Part shown: piece by piece, positions 1 to 6,563 of the stretch | Position numbering within the stretch: position 1 is the first letter of the stretch | Layout: every line of letters starts with the position of its first letter | Made by a program: the position numbers and the translations under genes | The notes under the pieces: generated by a model | Database searches by the model: none | Seen by the model: the letters and a program-made list of their open reading frames with translations, nothing else | What the model was told of the DNA's origin: nothing | Origin: JBCCFK01 sp965262315 | Lineage (GTDB): Bacteria; Actinomycetota; Acidimicrobiia; Acidimicrobiales; UBA8592 | Assembly: GCA_965262315.1 (NCBI GenBank) | Contig: CBDHFJ010000153.1 | Coordinates: forward strand, 1-23,984 | Reading direction: 5' to 3' | DNA length: 23,984 nucleotides

Positions 1-105
1 TTGGACTTCCTCGACGCCGGGCTCCGGCAGGCGATGGCGTTGTCGGGCGTGCGGACGATCGACGAGATCGGCCCCGAGCTGGTGGCCGCTCGGCGCCCTT
101 CCTGA
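1..105 (+). CDS. C-terminal end of an FMN-dependent alpha-hydroxyacid dehydrogenase-like protein (partial)
   Basis: An open frame enters from the left edge and stops at 103-105, giving 34 residues. The visible tail (GLRQAMALSGVRTIDEIGPE, then LVAARRPS) resembles the last helices of the FMN-dependent alpha-hydroxyacid dehydrogenase family (lactate, glycolate and mandelate oxidases, MftD), where an 'LR.aMaL.G' segment is followed by a short helix. These enzymes oxidise 2-hydroxyacids on a TIM barrel. The catalytic residues lie upstream of the window, so substrate cannot be judged. The gene converges with the CHAD gene across a 51-bp gap that holds only the 10-bp palindrome CCGGTACCGG at 125-134. 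The family call rests on a short tail and is tentative. Confidence 0.5.
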   Translation: MDFLDAGLRQAMALSGVRTIDEIGPELVAARRPS

Positions 106-156
106 CCCGCCAGTCGGCCGTCAGCCGGTACCGGGCGATCGTCTCGGTGGCTGGGC

Positions 157-1194
157 TCACGTCGCTGCCGAACTCGCTGGCGCAGCCATCCCGCGGACGT
201 CCCAGTAGGCCTCGAGGCGTGCCAGGAACGACTTGGGCGACTCCACGTAGACGCGGGTGCCGATGGTGCAGATCACCCGGTGCAGTTCGTCCCGCGTGCC
301 GACCACCAGTGCGCGAAGCATCGCGGTCTCGACCGGATCGGCGGGTACGGCGCCGTCGGTGATCGTGGCGTCGAGCGCCGCCATGCCCGCGTCCTCGTAG
401 AGCGCGGCTTCGAGTCGGGCACAGGTCTGGGCTGCCGCGCCCAACACCTCCGGCCAGGCGGACCCCAAGACGGCCAGCTGATGGCCCAGGAGCTGGACCT
501 CCGTCGCCAGCTTCGCGAGCGCGGTCTCCTCTCCGCCCTGGACGGCTCGCCATTGCGCTCGGCCACGTCGGTAGGTGCGACCCAGCCCGTCGGCCACCGA
601 CGCGAACGAGTCGGCCACCGGTTCGCGGCCGTACATGAGGGCGTCGGTGCGGTCGTCGACCGGCCACGCGGCGAAGCGGGCGCGGGCGCGACGCAGACGA
701 TGGAGCGTCTGTTGGAGTGCCTCGCCCTGCGACAGCGCCTGCAGGCGATGCAGTCGGTGCCGTTGGTGGAGGTGAGTGCGCAGCTCGCCGAAGGCCGTGG
801 GCTGGATCACGTCCTGGTAGCGCGAGCGCAGTCCGTCGATGGCCCGCAGCTCCGGCTGGCCCACCAGCAGGGTCTCCAGGAGTTCGGTGGTGTCGCGCAG
901 GATCGCCATCTCGGTGCGGTATGCCTCGTCCCCGACGCTGGACCGTACGAGCCGCAGGATGGCCACCACCCGGGCGATCGCCCGGAGCGTGGCCGTGGTG
1001 GCGAGGCCGATGTCGGCAGCCGGGTCGCTGAGGGCGTCGATGGCCACCGTGAACTGTTCGGTGGTGAGGCGGTGCAGCGCGGTGGCGAGCGGTTCGTCGC
1101 CACCCACCACGTAGCCCTCCGCCGCAACGGTCGGGAGGTGGCGGTCGCGCGGCGATCTCGCGGGAACGGAGGATGTTCGTTGGATCGCCGACAC
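157..1194 (-). CDS. CHAD-domain protein with degenerate basic motifs
   Basis: The protein is helical and about 345 residues long. Residues about 27-60 (GYVVGGDEPLATAL, then HRLTTEQFTVAIDAL) match the usual CHAD opening 'f.l..gE.l..gLrRI..EQ...A...L', and the rest matches two CHAD repeats. CHAD domains bind polyphosphate through histidine and Lys/Arg residues on paired helices. Here those helices are neutral: GLATTATLRAIARVV replaces 'vHeaRk..KRlRA', and TALAKLATEVQLLGHQLAVL replaces the second basic helix. Polyphosphate binding may be lost (inference). I chose the GTG at 1194 because it keeps the whole CHAD opening and lies 8 nt after a TATCGT -10 hexamer at 1203-1208. The alternative is GTG 1107/1110 behind a GGAGGG ribosome site, which would cut into the domain. 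There is no CYTH domain. Confidence 0.75.
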   Translation of the reverse strand: MSAIQRTSSVPARSPRDRHLPTVAAEGYVVGGDEPLATALHRLTTEQFTVAIDALSDPAADIGLATTATLRAIARVVAILRLVRSSVGDEAYRTEMAILRDTTELLETLLVGQPELRAIDGLRSRYQDVIQPTAFGELRTHLHQRHRLHRLQALSQGEALQQTLHRLRRARARFAAWPVDDRTDALMYGREPVADSFASVADGLGRTYRRGRAQWRAVQGGEETALAKLATEVQLLGHQLAVLGSAWPEVLGAAAQTCARLEAALYEDAGMAALDATITDGAVPADPVETAMLRALVVGTRDELHRVICTIGTRVYVESPKSFLARLEAYWDVRGMAAPASSAAT

Positions 1195-1202
1195 GTCGGC
1201 CG

Positions 1203-1208
1203 ACGATA
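1203..1208 (-). promoter_or_regulatory. Candidate -10 element of the CHAD gene (leaderless)
   Basis: TATCGT on the minus strand ends 8 nt before GTG 1194, the spacing also seen at three other starts in the window. A GCCGAC-AC-GTCGGC inverted repeat lies at 1187-1200 across the presumed transcription start. No convincing -35 is visible. Confidence 0.4.
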
Positions 1209-1232
1209 GCGGCCAGCCGCTGCAAGACGAGA

Positions 1233-1249
1233 TCTGACGGGTCGTCAGA
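1233..1249. promoter_or_regulatory. Operator-like inverted repeat TCTGAC-N5-GTCAGA
   Basis: TCTGACGGGTCGTCAGA is a perfect 6-bp inverted repeat with a 5-nt spacer. It lies 10 bp upstream of the TACACT -10 hexamer of the HMGCS-like gene, so it covers the -35 region, and it sits between two divergent genes. The same element, extended to 7-bp arms, recurs at 11242-11260 before the acyl-CoA dehydrogenase. The size and symmetry suit a TetR-family dimer (inference); the regulator is not in this window. Confidence 0.7.
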
Positions 1250-1259
1250 AAGGGCTGGG

Positions 1260-1265
1260 TACACT
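1260..1265 (+). promoter_or_regulatory. -10 element of the HMGCS-like/thiolase unit (leaderless)
   Basis: TACACT is followed by 8 nt and then GTG 1274. A transcript starting 7-8 nt after the hexamer would begin at or next to the start codon. There is no Shine-Dalgarno sequence ahead of the GTG, which supports leaderless translation. Confidence 0.6.
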
Positions 1266-1273
1266 CCGATCTC

Positions 1274-2671
1274 GTGCGAGGGATCCTTCGGTACGGCACC
1301 CACATCCCGTTTCGGCGACTCGATCGTGCGTCGATCACCGAGGTGATCGGCAGCGGCGGCGGACGGGGTCACCGCGCGGTCGCCTCCTACGACGAGGACA
1401 CCACGACCATGGCGGTGGCCGCGGGCCGGCTGACGCTCGACGGCACCGACGTGGTGCCCGCTGCTGTCTGGCTGTCCACCGCCGAACCCGCCTATCTCGA
1501 GAAGACGAACGCGTGCGCCGTCCACGCGGCGCTCCGGCTGCCGGTCGGCACTCGAGCCGCCGACTTCGGCGGTGCCGTGCGCAGCGGCATTGCGGCGCTC
1601 GGGACCGCGCTCGTCGCGGGTCCCCCCGTGCTGACCATCGCCTCCGCTGTTCGGACGGGTCTTCCGGGCGGAGCCGACGAGGCGGCCGGCGGTGACGCCG
1701 CGGCCGCGTTCCTCGTCGGCGACGACGCCGACGGCCCGCTCCTGGCCGAGTACCTGGGCGGCGCCGTCGCCACCGAGGAGTTCCTCGATCGATGGCGTAC
1801 CCCGGGCGCTGCGGAGAGTCGGCAGTGGGAGGAGCGCTTCGGCGAGACCCGGTACGGGCCGCTGGCGTCCACCGCCTGGGAAGCGGCACTCGCCGACGCC
1901 GGCCTCGACTCGGTCGACGAGGTGGTCGTGGCCGGCGTCCACGCTCGGGCACAGCGGTCGGTCGCCAAGCTGGTGGGCGGCGCCGACGTCCGCGCCGACC
2001 TCACCGACCGCATCGGCAACCCCGGAGCCGCGCAACCGGGCGTGTTGCTCGCCGACGCCCTCGACCACGCCGATCCCGGCCGGACCATCGCCGTGATCGT
2101 GTTGGCCGATGGCGTCGAGGTGGTGATCCTGCGAGCCACCGATGCGCTGGCCGCCGGCCGGCCCGGTCGCTCCACCGCCGTCCAGATCGATCACGCCGGC
2201 GTCCTGGGATACGCGAAGTTCCTGCAATGGCGGGACATGCTGCGGGTCCAGCCGCCGAACCGCCCCGAGCCCAGCCGGATCAGCGCGTCGGCCGCGGCTC
2301 GACGCAACGACTGGAAGTATGGCTTCGAGGCCTCTGCCGGCGATGCCAGCGGCCTGGTACACATGCCGCCCTCACGGGTGTCGGTCCGCGACGAAGACAC
2401 GCTGGACGCGCAGGTCCCGGTCCCCATGGCCGACGCCCGGGGCACCGTGGTGACCTTCACCGTGGATCGGCTGGTGTACTCCGTCAGCCCGCCCGTGGTC
2501 TTCGCGGTCATCGACTTCGAAGGCGGTGGGCGCATGCCGATGGAGCTGACCGATGTGGACGCCGACGAGGTCCGGATCGGCGACGCCGTCGAGCCGACCT
2601 TCCGCCGAATCGCCACTGCGGACGGCATTCACAACTACTTCTGGAAGGCACGGCCGGTCCGGGACTCCTGA
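1274..2671 (+). CDS. HMG-CoA synthase-like (KAS III fold) protein fused to a C-terminal OB-fold (DUF35-type) domain
   Basis: The protein has 465 residues. Residues 1-290 follow the 3-hydroxy-3-methylglutaryl-CoA synthase/KAS III fold: a YLEKTNA segment at 74-80, an ADFGGAVRSG segment at 96-105, and RIGNPGAAQPG at 246-256. Residues about 365-450 match the OB-fold half of DUF35 (HMPPSRV, then RGTVVTFT). Such proteins act with a thiolase-like partner in acyl-CoA condensation or cleavage; in archaea HMGCS, thiolase and DUF35 form one channelling complex. In my alignment Asp97 occupies the catalytic Cys position, and the zinc-ribbon cysteines usually found before the OB fold are absent (ASAGDASG). 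H223 and N249 may be retained. This suggests a structural or CoA-binding role rather than synthase activity (inference). The thiolase gene follows in the same unit. Confidence 0.8.
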   Translation: MRGILRYGTHIPFRRLDRASITEVIGSGGGRGHRAVASYDEDTTTMAVAAGRLTLDGTDVVPAAVWLSTAEPAYLEKTNACAVHAALRLPVGTRAADFGGAVRSGIAALGTALVAGPPVLTIASAVRTGLPGGADEAAGGDAAAAFLVGDDADGPLLAEYLGGAVATEEFLDRWRTPGAAESRQWEERFGETRYGPLASTAWEAALADAGLDSVDEVVVAGVHARAQRSVAKLVGGADVRADLTDRIGNPGAAQPGVLLADALDHADPGRTIAVIVLADGVEVVILRATDALAAGRPGRSTAVQIDHAGVLGYAKFLQWRDMLRVQPPNRPEPSRISASAAARRNDWKYGFEASAGDASGLVHMPPSRVSVRDEDTLDAQVPVPMADARGTVVTFTVDRLVYSVSPPVVFAVIDFEGGGRMPMELTDVDADEVRIGDAVEPTFRRIATADGIHNYFWKARPVRDS

Positions 2672-2678
2672 CCGGCCG
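2651..2678 (+). other. Strong hairpin across the stop codon, between the two genes of the unit
   Basis: CGGCCGGTC at 2651-2659 and GACCGGCCG at 2670-2678 form a perfect 9-bp GC stem with a 10-nt loop. The TGA (2669-2671) lies inside it. The thiolase ribosome site follows 10 bases later. No U-tract follows, so a processing or partial-attenuation role is more likely than a full terminator. Confidence 0.45.
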
Positions 2679-2697
2679 ACGACGATCGGGGTGAGAG

Positions 2698-3891
2698 ATG
2701 GGCAGTCATGGCATTCGAGACAAGGTGGCCATCGTGGCCATCGGGTGCACGCCGTTCCGTGAGCACTGGGACCGCAGCTTCGACGATCTGATCGTCGACG
2801 CCACGTCGGCCACCCTCGAGCAGGCCGGCCTCACCAAACACGACGTCGACGCGTACTGGTTCGGCACGTCCCAGAGCGGGGCCAGCGGACTGGCGCTGTC
2901 GATACCGATGCGCCTCCAGGGCAAGCCGGTGACCCGGGTCGAGAACTACTGCGCCACCGGATCCGAGGCCCTCCGCCAGGCCTGCTACGCCGTGGCGTCC
3001 GGCGCCTACGACGTCGCCATGGCCGTCGGTGCCGAGAAGGTCAAGGACAGCGGCTACCAGGGCCTCAATGCGTTCCCGGTCCCCACCGACGGCACCAACC
3101 GGACGCTGACGGCCGCCGCGATGTACAGCCTGATGTTGCCCGCCTACGCGCAGAAGTACGGCGTCCACGAGGACGAGCTGCGCATGGTGGTCGCCAAGAT
3201 CGCCGAGAAGAATCACGCGAACGGCGCCCGGAACCCGCTCGCGCAGTTCCGCCGGGAGATGTCGGCCGAGCAGATCTGCGCCATGGCGGCCGTCGCGGGT
3301 CGGCTCTCGGTGTTCGACTGCGCCGGCGTCGCCGACGGTGCCGCCGCCGCCATCGTGGTGCCGGCCGACCGGGCGCACGAGTACACCGAGCACCCGCTGT
3401 ACGTGAAGGCCCTGTCGTTCGTCGCCGGTACCGGCGGCGGGCTGATCGACCCCGAGTACGACTACACCACGATGCCCGAGTGTGCGATGGCCGCCTCCGA
3501 CGCCTACCGCCAGGCCGGGGTCCGAGATCCGCGAGCCGAGATCGCGATGGCCGAGGTCCACGACTGCTTCACACCGACCGAGCTGGTGTTGATGGAGGAC
3601 CTCGGCTTCTCCGAGCGGGGGCATGCCTGGAAGGACGTGTTGGACGGCACCTTCGCCCTCGACGGTGAGCTGCCGGTGAACACCGACGGCGGGCTGAAGA
3701 GCTTCGGGCACCCGGTCGGCGCCTCGGGCCTGCGCATGCACTACGAGTGCTGGCTGCAGCTCCGTGGGCAAGCGCCCGAGGATCGTCGGATCCCGGTCAC
3801 CGACCGCAAGCTCGGCCTGGTGCACAACCTCGGGGGCTACCCGGGCGAGATGGTGAGCTTCGTCTCCATCCTGGGCACCGAGCTCGACTGA
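2698..3891 (+). CDS. SCP-x/thiolase-like acyl-CoA protein (lipid-transfer thiolase family)
   Basis: The protein has 397 residues. It shows the thiolase nucleophile loop NYCATGSEA with Cys85, the AEVHDCFTPTE motif (H288, C290) and KSFGHPVGASG (H338). The C-terminal 'CxG' cysteine of classical thiolases is absent (HNLGGYPGE instead), as usual for the SCP-x/Ltp branch. These enzymes cleave or condense CoA thioesters in the cytoplasm, and some act as aldolases with a DUF35 partner in steroid side-chain degradation. It starts 26 bp after the HMGCS-like/OB-fold gene with a good ribosome site (GGGGTGAG at 2688-2695), so the two are probably co-transcribed and form a complex (inference). Its stop and that of the convergent HhH gene lie within one short palindrome, CTGAG-C-CTCAG, at 3888-3898. 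Confidence 0.88.
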   Translation: MGSHGIRDKVAIVAIGCTPFREHWDRSFDDLIVDATSATLEQAGLTKHDVDAYWFGTSQSGASGLALSIPMRLQGKPVTRVENYCATGSEALRQACYAVASGAYDVAMAVGAEKVKDSGYQGLNAFPVPTDGTNRTLTAAAMYSLMLPAYAQKYGVHEDELRMVVAKIAEKNHANGARNPLAQFRREMSAEQICAMAAVAGRLSVFDCAGVADGAAAAIVVPADRAHEYTEHPLYVKALSFVAGTGGGLIDPEYDYTTMPECAMAASDAYRQAGVRDPRAEIAMAEVHDCFTPTELVLMEDLGFSERGHAWKDVLDGTFALDGELPVNTDGGLKSFGHPVGASGLRMHYECWLQLRGQAPEDRRIPVTDRKLGLVHNLGGYPGEMVSFVSILGTELD

Positions 3892-3894
3892 GCC

Positions 3895-4803
3895 TCAGCC
3901 GGTCGACGACGGCACCAGTCGGCGGGCTTGTCCGCGCCATTTCTCGGCCCGGATCCGACCCGGATAGTCCGTGAGGGCGGCCTCGAGCCGGTCGATGTCG
4001 TGCTTCGTCAGGCCGGCGAGTTGGTCGAGGGATACGACGCCCTGCGTCTCGAGCCAGCGCATCATCGTGGTGCCGATGCCCTGGATGCGCCGGAGCTCCT
4101 GGCCCGGGTCCGCCGGCGCGGTGCGGCCGCGCGCCGCCAGCTCCAGCAGGGCTCGGGCGTCGTCGAGCAACCTGGTGGCCTCGTCCTCCGGGAGGTGGTC
4201 GGCGATGAGACGGCGGAGGACCTTTCGCCGGGTGGCGGCGAGGTCCTGCACCGTCACGATGCCGTTGGCGCGCAGTCGCTTGTCGAGCCGGGGACCGATG
4301 CCGGCCAGGAACTGGAGATTGTGCAGCGCGACCGCGGTTCGTGCCGCCGCCGCCAGGTCGATCACCTGTGCGTCCTGGTCTTCGGCACGCTCGGCGACGG
4401 CCACGCCGGTGGTCGAGGCGAGGCTCAGCCGGGGTGCCGCTTCGGGCGCCGGGTCCGGTTCCGGTTGTGTCTCCTGGACGTCGCTGGGCGGTGCCGGCAC
4501 GACACGGAGGTCGATCACGGCTGCTTCGCCTGCGCCCCCCTGGCCGGTGGCGGCCACGGTGCGGGCGTCGTGGTCTTCGCCCTTGGGCGCGGCGTCGTGG
4601 TCGTCGGTGCGGGCGTCGTGGTCCTGGCCGGTCGGGGTCCCGTGGTCTTCGCCCCTGCGGGCCACGGTGGTGGATGGCGCGCCGCGTGGTGTGCCGGCGG
4701 CGATGTCGCCGCGCTCCTGCGCTCGCCGACGGCGCGTCCACCCGAAGATGTAGCCGACCACGACGCCAAGGACGCACAAGGCCACCCATCCCGCTGTCGT
4801 CAT
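3895..4803 (-). CDS. Membrane-anchored protein with two helix-hairpin-helix domains
   Basis: The protein has 302 residues. A single transmembrane helix (about 5-21) is followed by a basic stop (WTRRRR). A long acidic, histidine-rich, low-complexity linker (about 30-150) contains repeated GEDH/GQDHDART/GEDHDART units. Two helix-hairpin-helix motifs follow: LAGIGPRLDKRLRANGI at about 166-182 and IQGIGTTMMRWLETQGV at about 240-256. The C-terminus (YPGRIRAEKWRGQA) is typical of the HhH module found fused to NuoE-like or L21-like proteins. HhH modules commonly bind nucleic acid, but this version may mediate protein contacts; function is unknown. The ATG has a GGGGGTG ribosome site and a TAGACT -10 at 4829-4834. 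The gene is monocistronic and converges with the thiolase gene. Confidence 0.8.
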   Translation of the reverse strand: MTTAGWVALCVLGVVVGYIFGWTRRRRAQERGDIAAGTPRGAPSTTVARRGEDHGTPTGQDHDARTDDHDAAPKGEDHDARTVAATGQGGAGEAAVIDLRVVPAPPSDVQETQPEPDPAPEAAPRLSLASTTGVAVAERAEDQDAQVIDLAAAARTAVALHNLQFLAGIGPRLDKRLRANGIVTVQDLAATRRKVLRRLIADHLPEDEATRLLDDARALLELAARGRTAPADPGQELRRIQGIGTTMMRWLETQGVVSLDQLAGLTKHDIDRLEAALTDYPGRIRAEKWRGQARRLVPSSTG

Positions 4804-4828
4804 CGCACCCCCGCGCTCGCCGGCGCTC

Positions 4829-4834
4829 AGTCTA
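4829..4834 (-). promoter_or_regulatory. Candidate -10 of the HhH membrane protein gene
   Basis: TAGACT on the minus strand lies 25 nt before the ATG at 4803. It leaves room for a short leader that contains a GGGGGTG ribosome site. This differs from the leaderless pattern of its neighbours. Confidence 0.4.
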
Positions 4835-4894
4835 GTGCCAGCGCTCCGCTACGACGCCTGGTGATGCGGGGTCTCGTCGTGAGCGCCGGGCCCC

Positions 4895-4900
4895 TACGCT
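4895..4900 (+). promoter_or_regulatory. -10 element of the CPVC membrane protein gene (leaderless)
   Basis: TACGCT is followed by 6 nt and ATG 4907. There is no ribosome binding site between them. Confidence 0.5.
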
Positions 4901-4906
4901 GCGAGC

Positions 4907-5359
4907 ATGGTCGACGAGCTCCGCCGCCTGCCCGCCGGGACCTGGCCGCGCGCCGCGGCCATCGCCGTCGTCGCGGCGGTGGTGATCGCGGTGCCGGCCG
5001 ATCTGATCGACACCCGATTCTTCGGGCGCCCGGTGGACACCCGGCCGATCGACTTCGTGATCCTGGCGGTGACCGCCGGGTTGATCGGGCTGATCCTGGG
5101 CATACGCCCGCCGGCACAGAACGACGCCACGGACGCGCAGGAGCGCACCACGGTGTGGGGTGGCTTCGTGTCGTTCCTCGCCGTCGGCTGCCCCGTGTGC
5201 AACCAGGCCGTGGTCGCACTCGTCGGCACCTCGGGGGCGCTGAGCTGGTGGGCGCCCGTTCAGCCCGTCGTCGGGTTGGTCGCCGTCGCGCTGCTCGTCC
5301 ACACGCTTCGCCGCCGACTCCGGACCTACGAGCTCCTGGCCTGTCCGATCCCCGCCTGA
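4907..5359 (+). CDS. Small four-helix membrane protein with a CPVC motif
   Basis: The protein has 150 residues. Four hydrophobic segments lie at about 16-34, 49-66, 84-106 and 117-134. The third contains GCPVCNQ, with Cys95 and Cys98 placed within or at the edge of the membrane helix, followed by LVGTSGALSWWAPVQP. The C-terminus is basic, then ends LLACPIPA with a third Cys. A CxxC pair in a membrane helix suggests thiol redox or metal handling, but I do not recognise a characterised family and assign no function. The start follows the leaderless pattern. The stop (5357-5359) lies just before the GNAT gene. Confidence 0.7.
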   Translation: MVDELRRLPAGTWPRAAAIAVVAAVVIAVPADLIDTRFFGRPVDTRPIDFVILAVTAGLIGLILGIRPPAQNDATDAQERTTVWGGFVSFLAVGCPVCNQAVVALVGTSGALSWWAPVQPVVGLVAVALLVHTLRRRLRTYELLACPIPA

Positions 5360-5370
5360 CGGCCCTCGGG

Positions 5371-5376
5371 TACGAT
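5371..5376 (+). promoter_or_regulatory. -10 element placed 6 nt before an ATC codon
   Basis: TACGAT is followed by 6 nt (CCCGGC) and then ATC at 5383. This matches the layout of the leaderless ATG/GTG starts at 4907, 7814 and 12706. Confidence 0.45.
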
Positions 5377-5382
5377 CCCGGC

Positions 5383-5670
5383 ATCGACGACATTCGACGC
5401 ATCTCCGACAACCCCGACGCCAGCCGCTACGAACTCTGGCTGGACGATCGGCTGGCCGGCGTCGTCGACTACCGCGACTCCGGCCAGGGGCCGATCGTGG
5501 TGCTCCACGTCGAAGTCGCGCCCGAACACCGCGGCCAGGGGATCTCGGAGCCCTTCTTCGACGACGTGCTTGCGGACATCCGCAGCCGGTCGCGCACCGT
5601 GACGCCGGTCTGCGGCTGGGCCCGCGGCCAGATGCGGTCCAATCCCGACCATCACGACCTGCTGGCCTGA
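5383..5670 (+). CDS. Small GNAT-like N-acetyltransferase, apparently with a non-canonical ATC start
   Basis: About 95 residues match the short single-domain GNAT-like family (YidJ/NATD1 type): NPDASRYELWLDDRLAGVVD, then VVLHVEVAPEHRGQGISEPF with the acetyl-CoA-binding R-G-Q-G loop, and a C-terminal CGWARGQM. Members are usually 90-105 residues and begin about 8-10 residues before 'NP..SRYEL'. No ATG, GTG or TTG occurs in this frame for more than 80 bp upstream of that point. The family boundary and the TACGAT hexamer both point to ATC 5383 (product beginning x-DDIRRISDNP). ATT 5392 and CTG 5356, which overlaps the previous stop as CTGA, are alternatives. The isomerase gene starts 9 bp after its stop. 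The substrate is unknown. Confidence 0.75.
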   Translation: MDDIRRISDNPDASRYELWLDDRLAGVVDYRDSGQGPIVVLHVEVAPEHRGQGISEPFFDDVLADIRSRSRTVTPVCGWARGQMRSNPDHHDLLA

Positions 5671-5678
5671 GTCCGGCC

Positions 5679-6533
5679 GTGCCCCTCCACGTCTGCCTGT
5701 CGACGCTCCTCCCGGACCCGATGAGCGCTGATGCCGACGAGCTGGTGGCAGCGATGGCAACCGCCGCAGCCGTCGGGTTCGACGGGGTCTCGCTCTGGAC
5801 GCTGCACCACCTGGTCGCCGCCAGGGCCGGCATCGATCTGGCAGCCGTGGCCGCTGCGTCGGGGCTGGCAGCGCCGGTGGTCGAGGCCATGGCGGGGTGG
5901 GCCAATGCGCGCGATGACTCGACCGTCCGAGGCGATGCGGACTTCGCGATCCAGGTGGCCGAGGCGATGGGCGCCTCCATCGCCGTGGCGGTGTGCCTCG
6001 AGCCGGAGCTGACCGATGCCGCCGTCACCGGCGACAACCTGGCCCTGGCGGCGGCGATGGCGGCCGACGCAGGCATCACGGTCGCCGTCGAGTTCCTGCC
6101 CTGGTCGGGTGTCCCGACCCTCGCCGCCGCGGTGGAGCTGATCGAGCGGAGCGGTGCGGACAACGTCGGGGTGCTGTTGGACACCTGGCACTGGGAACGC
6201 CAGCCGGGCGGACCGGACGAAGCGACGCTGGCCAGTCTCGACGCCGCGGCGATCCCGCTGCTCCAGATCTCCGACACCGGCGCACCGATGGAGGACATGT
6301 ACACCGAGGCCACGACCGCGCGTCGCGTGCCCGGAGACGGTGGCGTCGACTTCGGTCGCTTGTTCGAGGTGTTGGCCGGGATCGGGGCCGACCCGGTGGT
6401 CAGTCCCGAGGTGTTCGACACCACAGCCCTGGCCGATCAGGGCGACTCCTGGCCCGGGGACATGGCCGAGGCGTGCCGGGCCATCGAGGCCCGTCGCGTT
6501 GCGGCTCTGGGGCGGTCGACCCACGCCTCTTGA
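5679..6533 (+). CDS. Sugar phosphate isomerase/epimerase-like TIM-barrel protein
   Basis: The protein has 284 residues and belongs to the xylose-isomerase-like TIM-barrel (AP endonuclease 2) superfamily. Candidate metal and catalytic residues fall at the expected strand ends: E138 in AVEFLPW, D168 and H171 in LLDTWHW, the QISDTGAP strand near 196-203, and E244 in SPEVFDT. Strand 1 carries the typical 'aa..GFDGVSLW' text. Such enzymes isomerise or epimerise sugars, inositols or hydroxyacids with a divalent metal in the cytoplasm; the substrate cannot be read from the sequence. The GTG at 5679 begins 8 bases after the GNAT stop, so the two are probably co-transcribed. No secretion signal is present. 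Confidence 0.8.
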   Translation: MPLHVCLSTLLPDPMSADADELVAAMATAAAVGFDGVSLWTLHHLVAARAGIDLAAVAAASGLAAPVVEAMAGWANARDDSTVRGDADFAIQVAEAMGASIAVAVCLEPELTDAAVTGDNLALAAAMAADAGITVAVEFLPWSGVPTLAAAVELIERSGADNVGVLLDTWHWERQPGGPDEATLASLDAAAIPLLQISDTGAPMEDMYTEATTARRVPGDGGVDFGRLFEVLAGIGADPVVSPEVFDTTALADQGDSWPGDMAEACRAIEARRVAALGRSTHAS

Positions 6534-6563
6534 CACGGCCGGTCTGGCGCCGATGAGGGGGTC

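Noticed and set aside
1107..1120. GGAGGG ribosome site with GTG 1107/1110 as start of the CHAD gene
   Set aside because: It would remove the first residues of the CHAD opening (GYVV..DEP), and an upstream GTG fits the leaderless pattern. Kept as an alternative.
2635..3825. Minus-strand open frame of about 396 codons opposite the thiolase gene
   Set aside because: The sense strand encodes a clear thiolase with intact motifs; the antisense frame shows no family pattern.
5356..5358. CTG overlapping the previous stop as start of the GNAT gene
   Set aside because: It is possible by coupling, but it has no ribosome site and gives a longer N-terminus than the family usually has; ATC 5383 fits the promoter spacing better.
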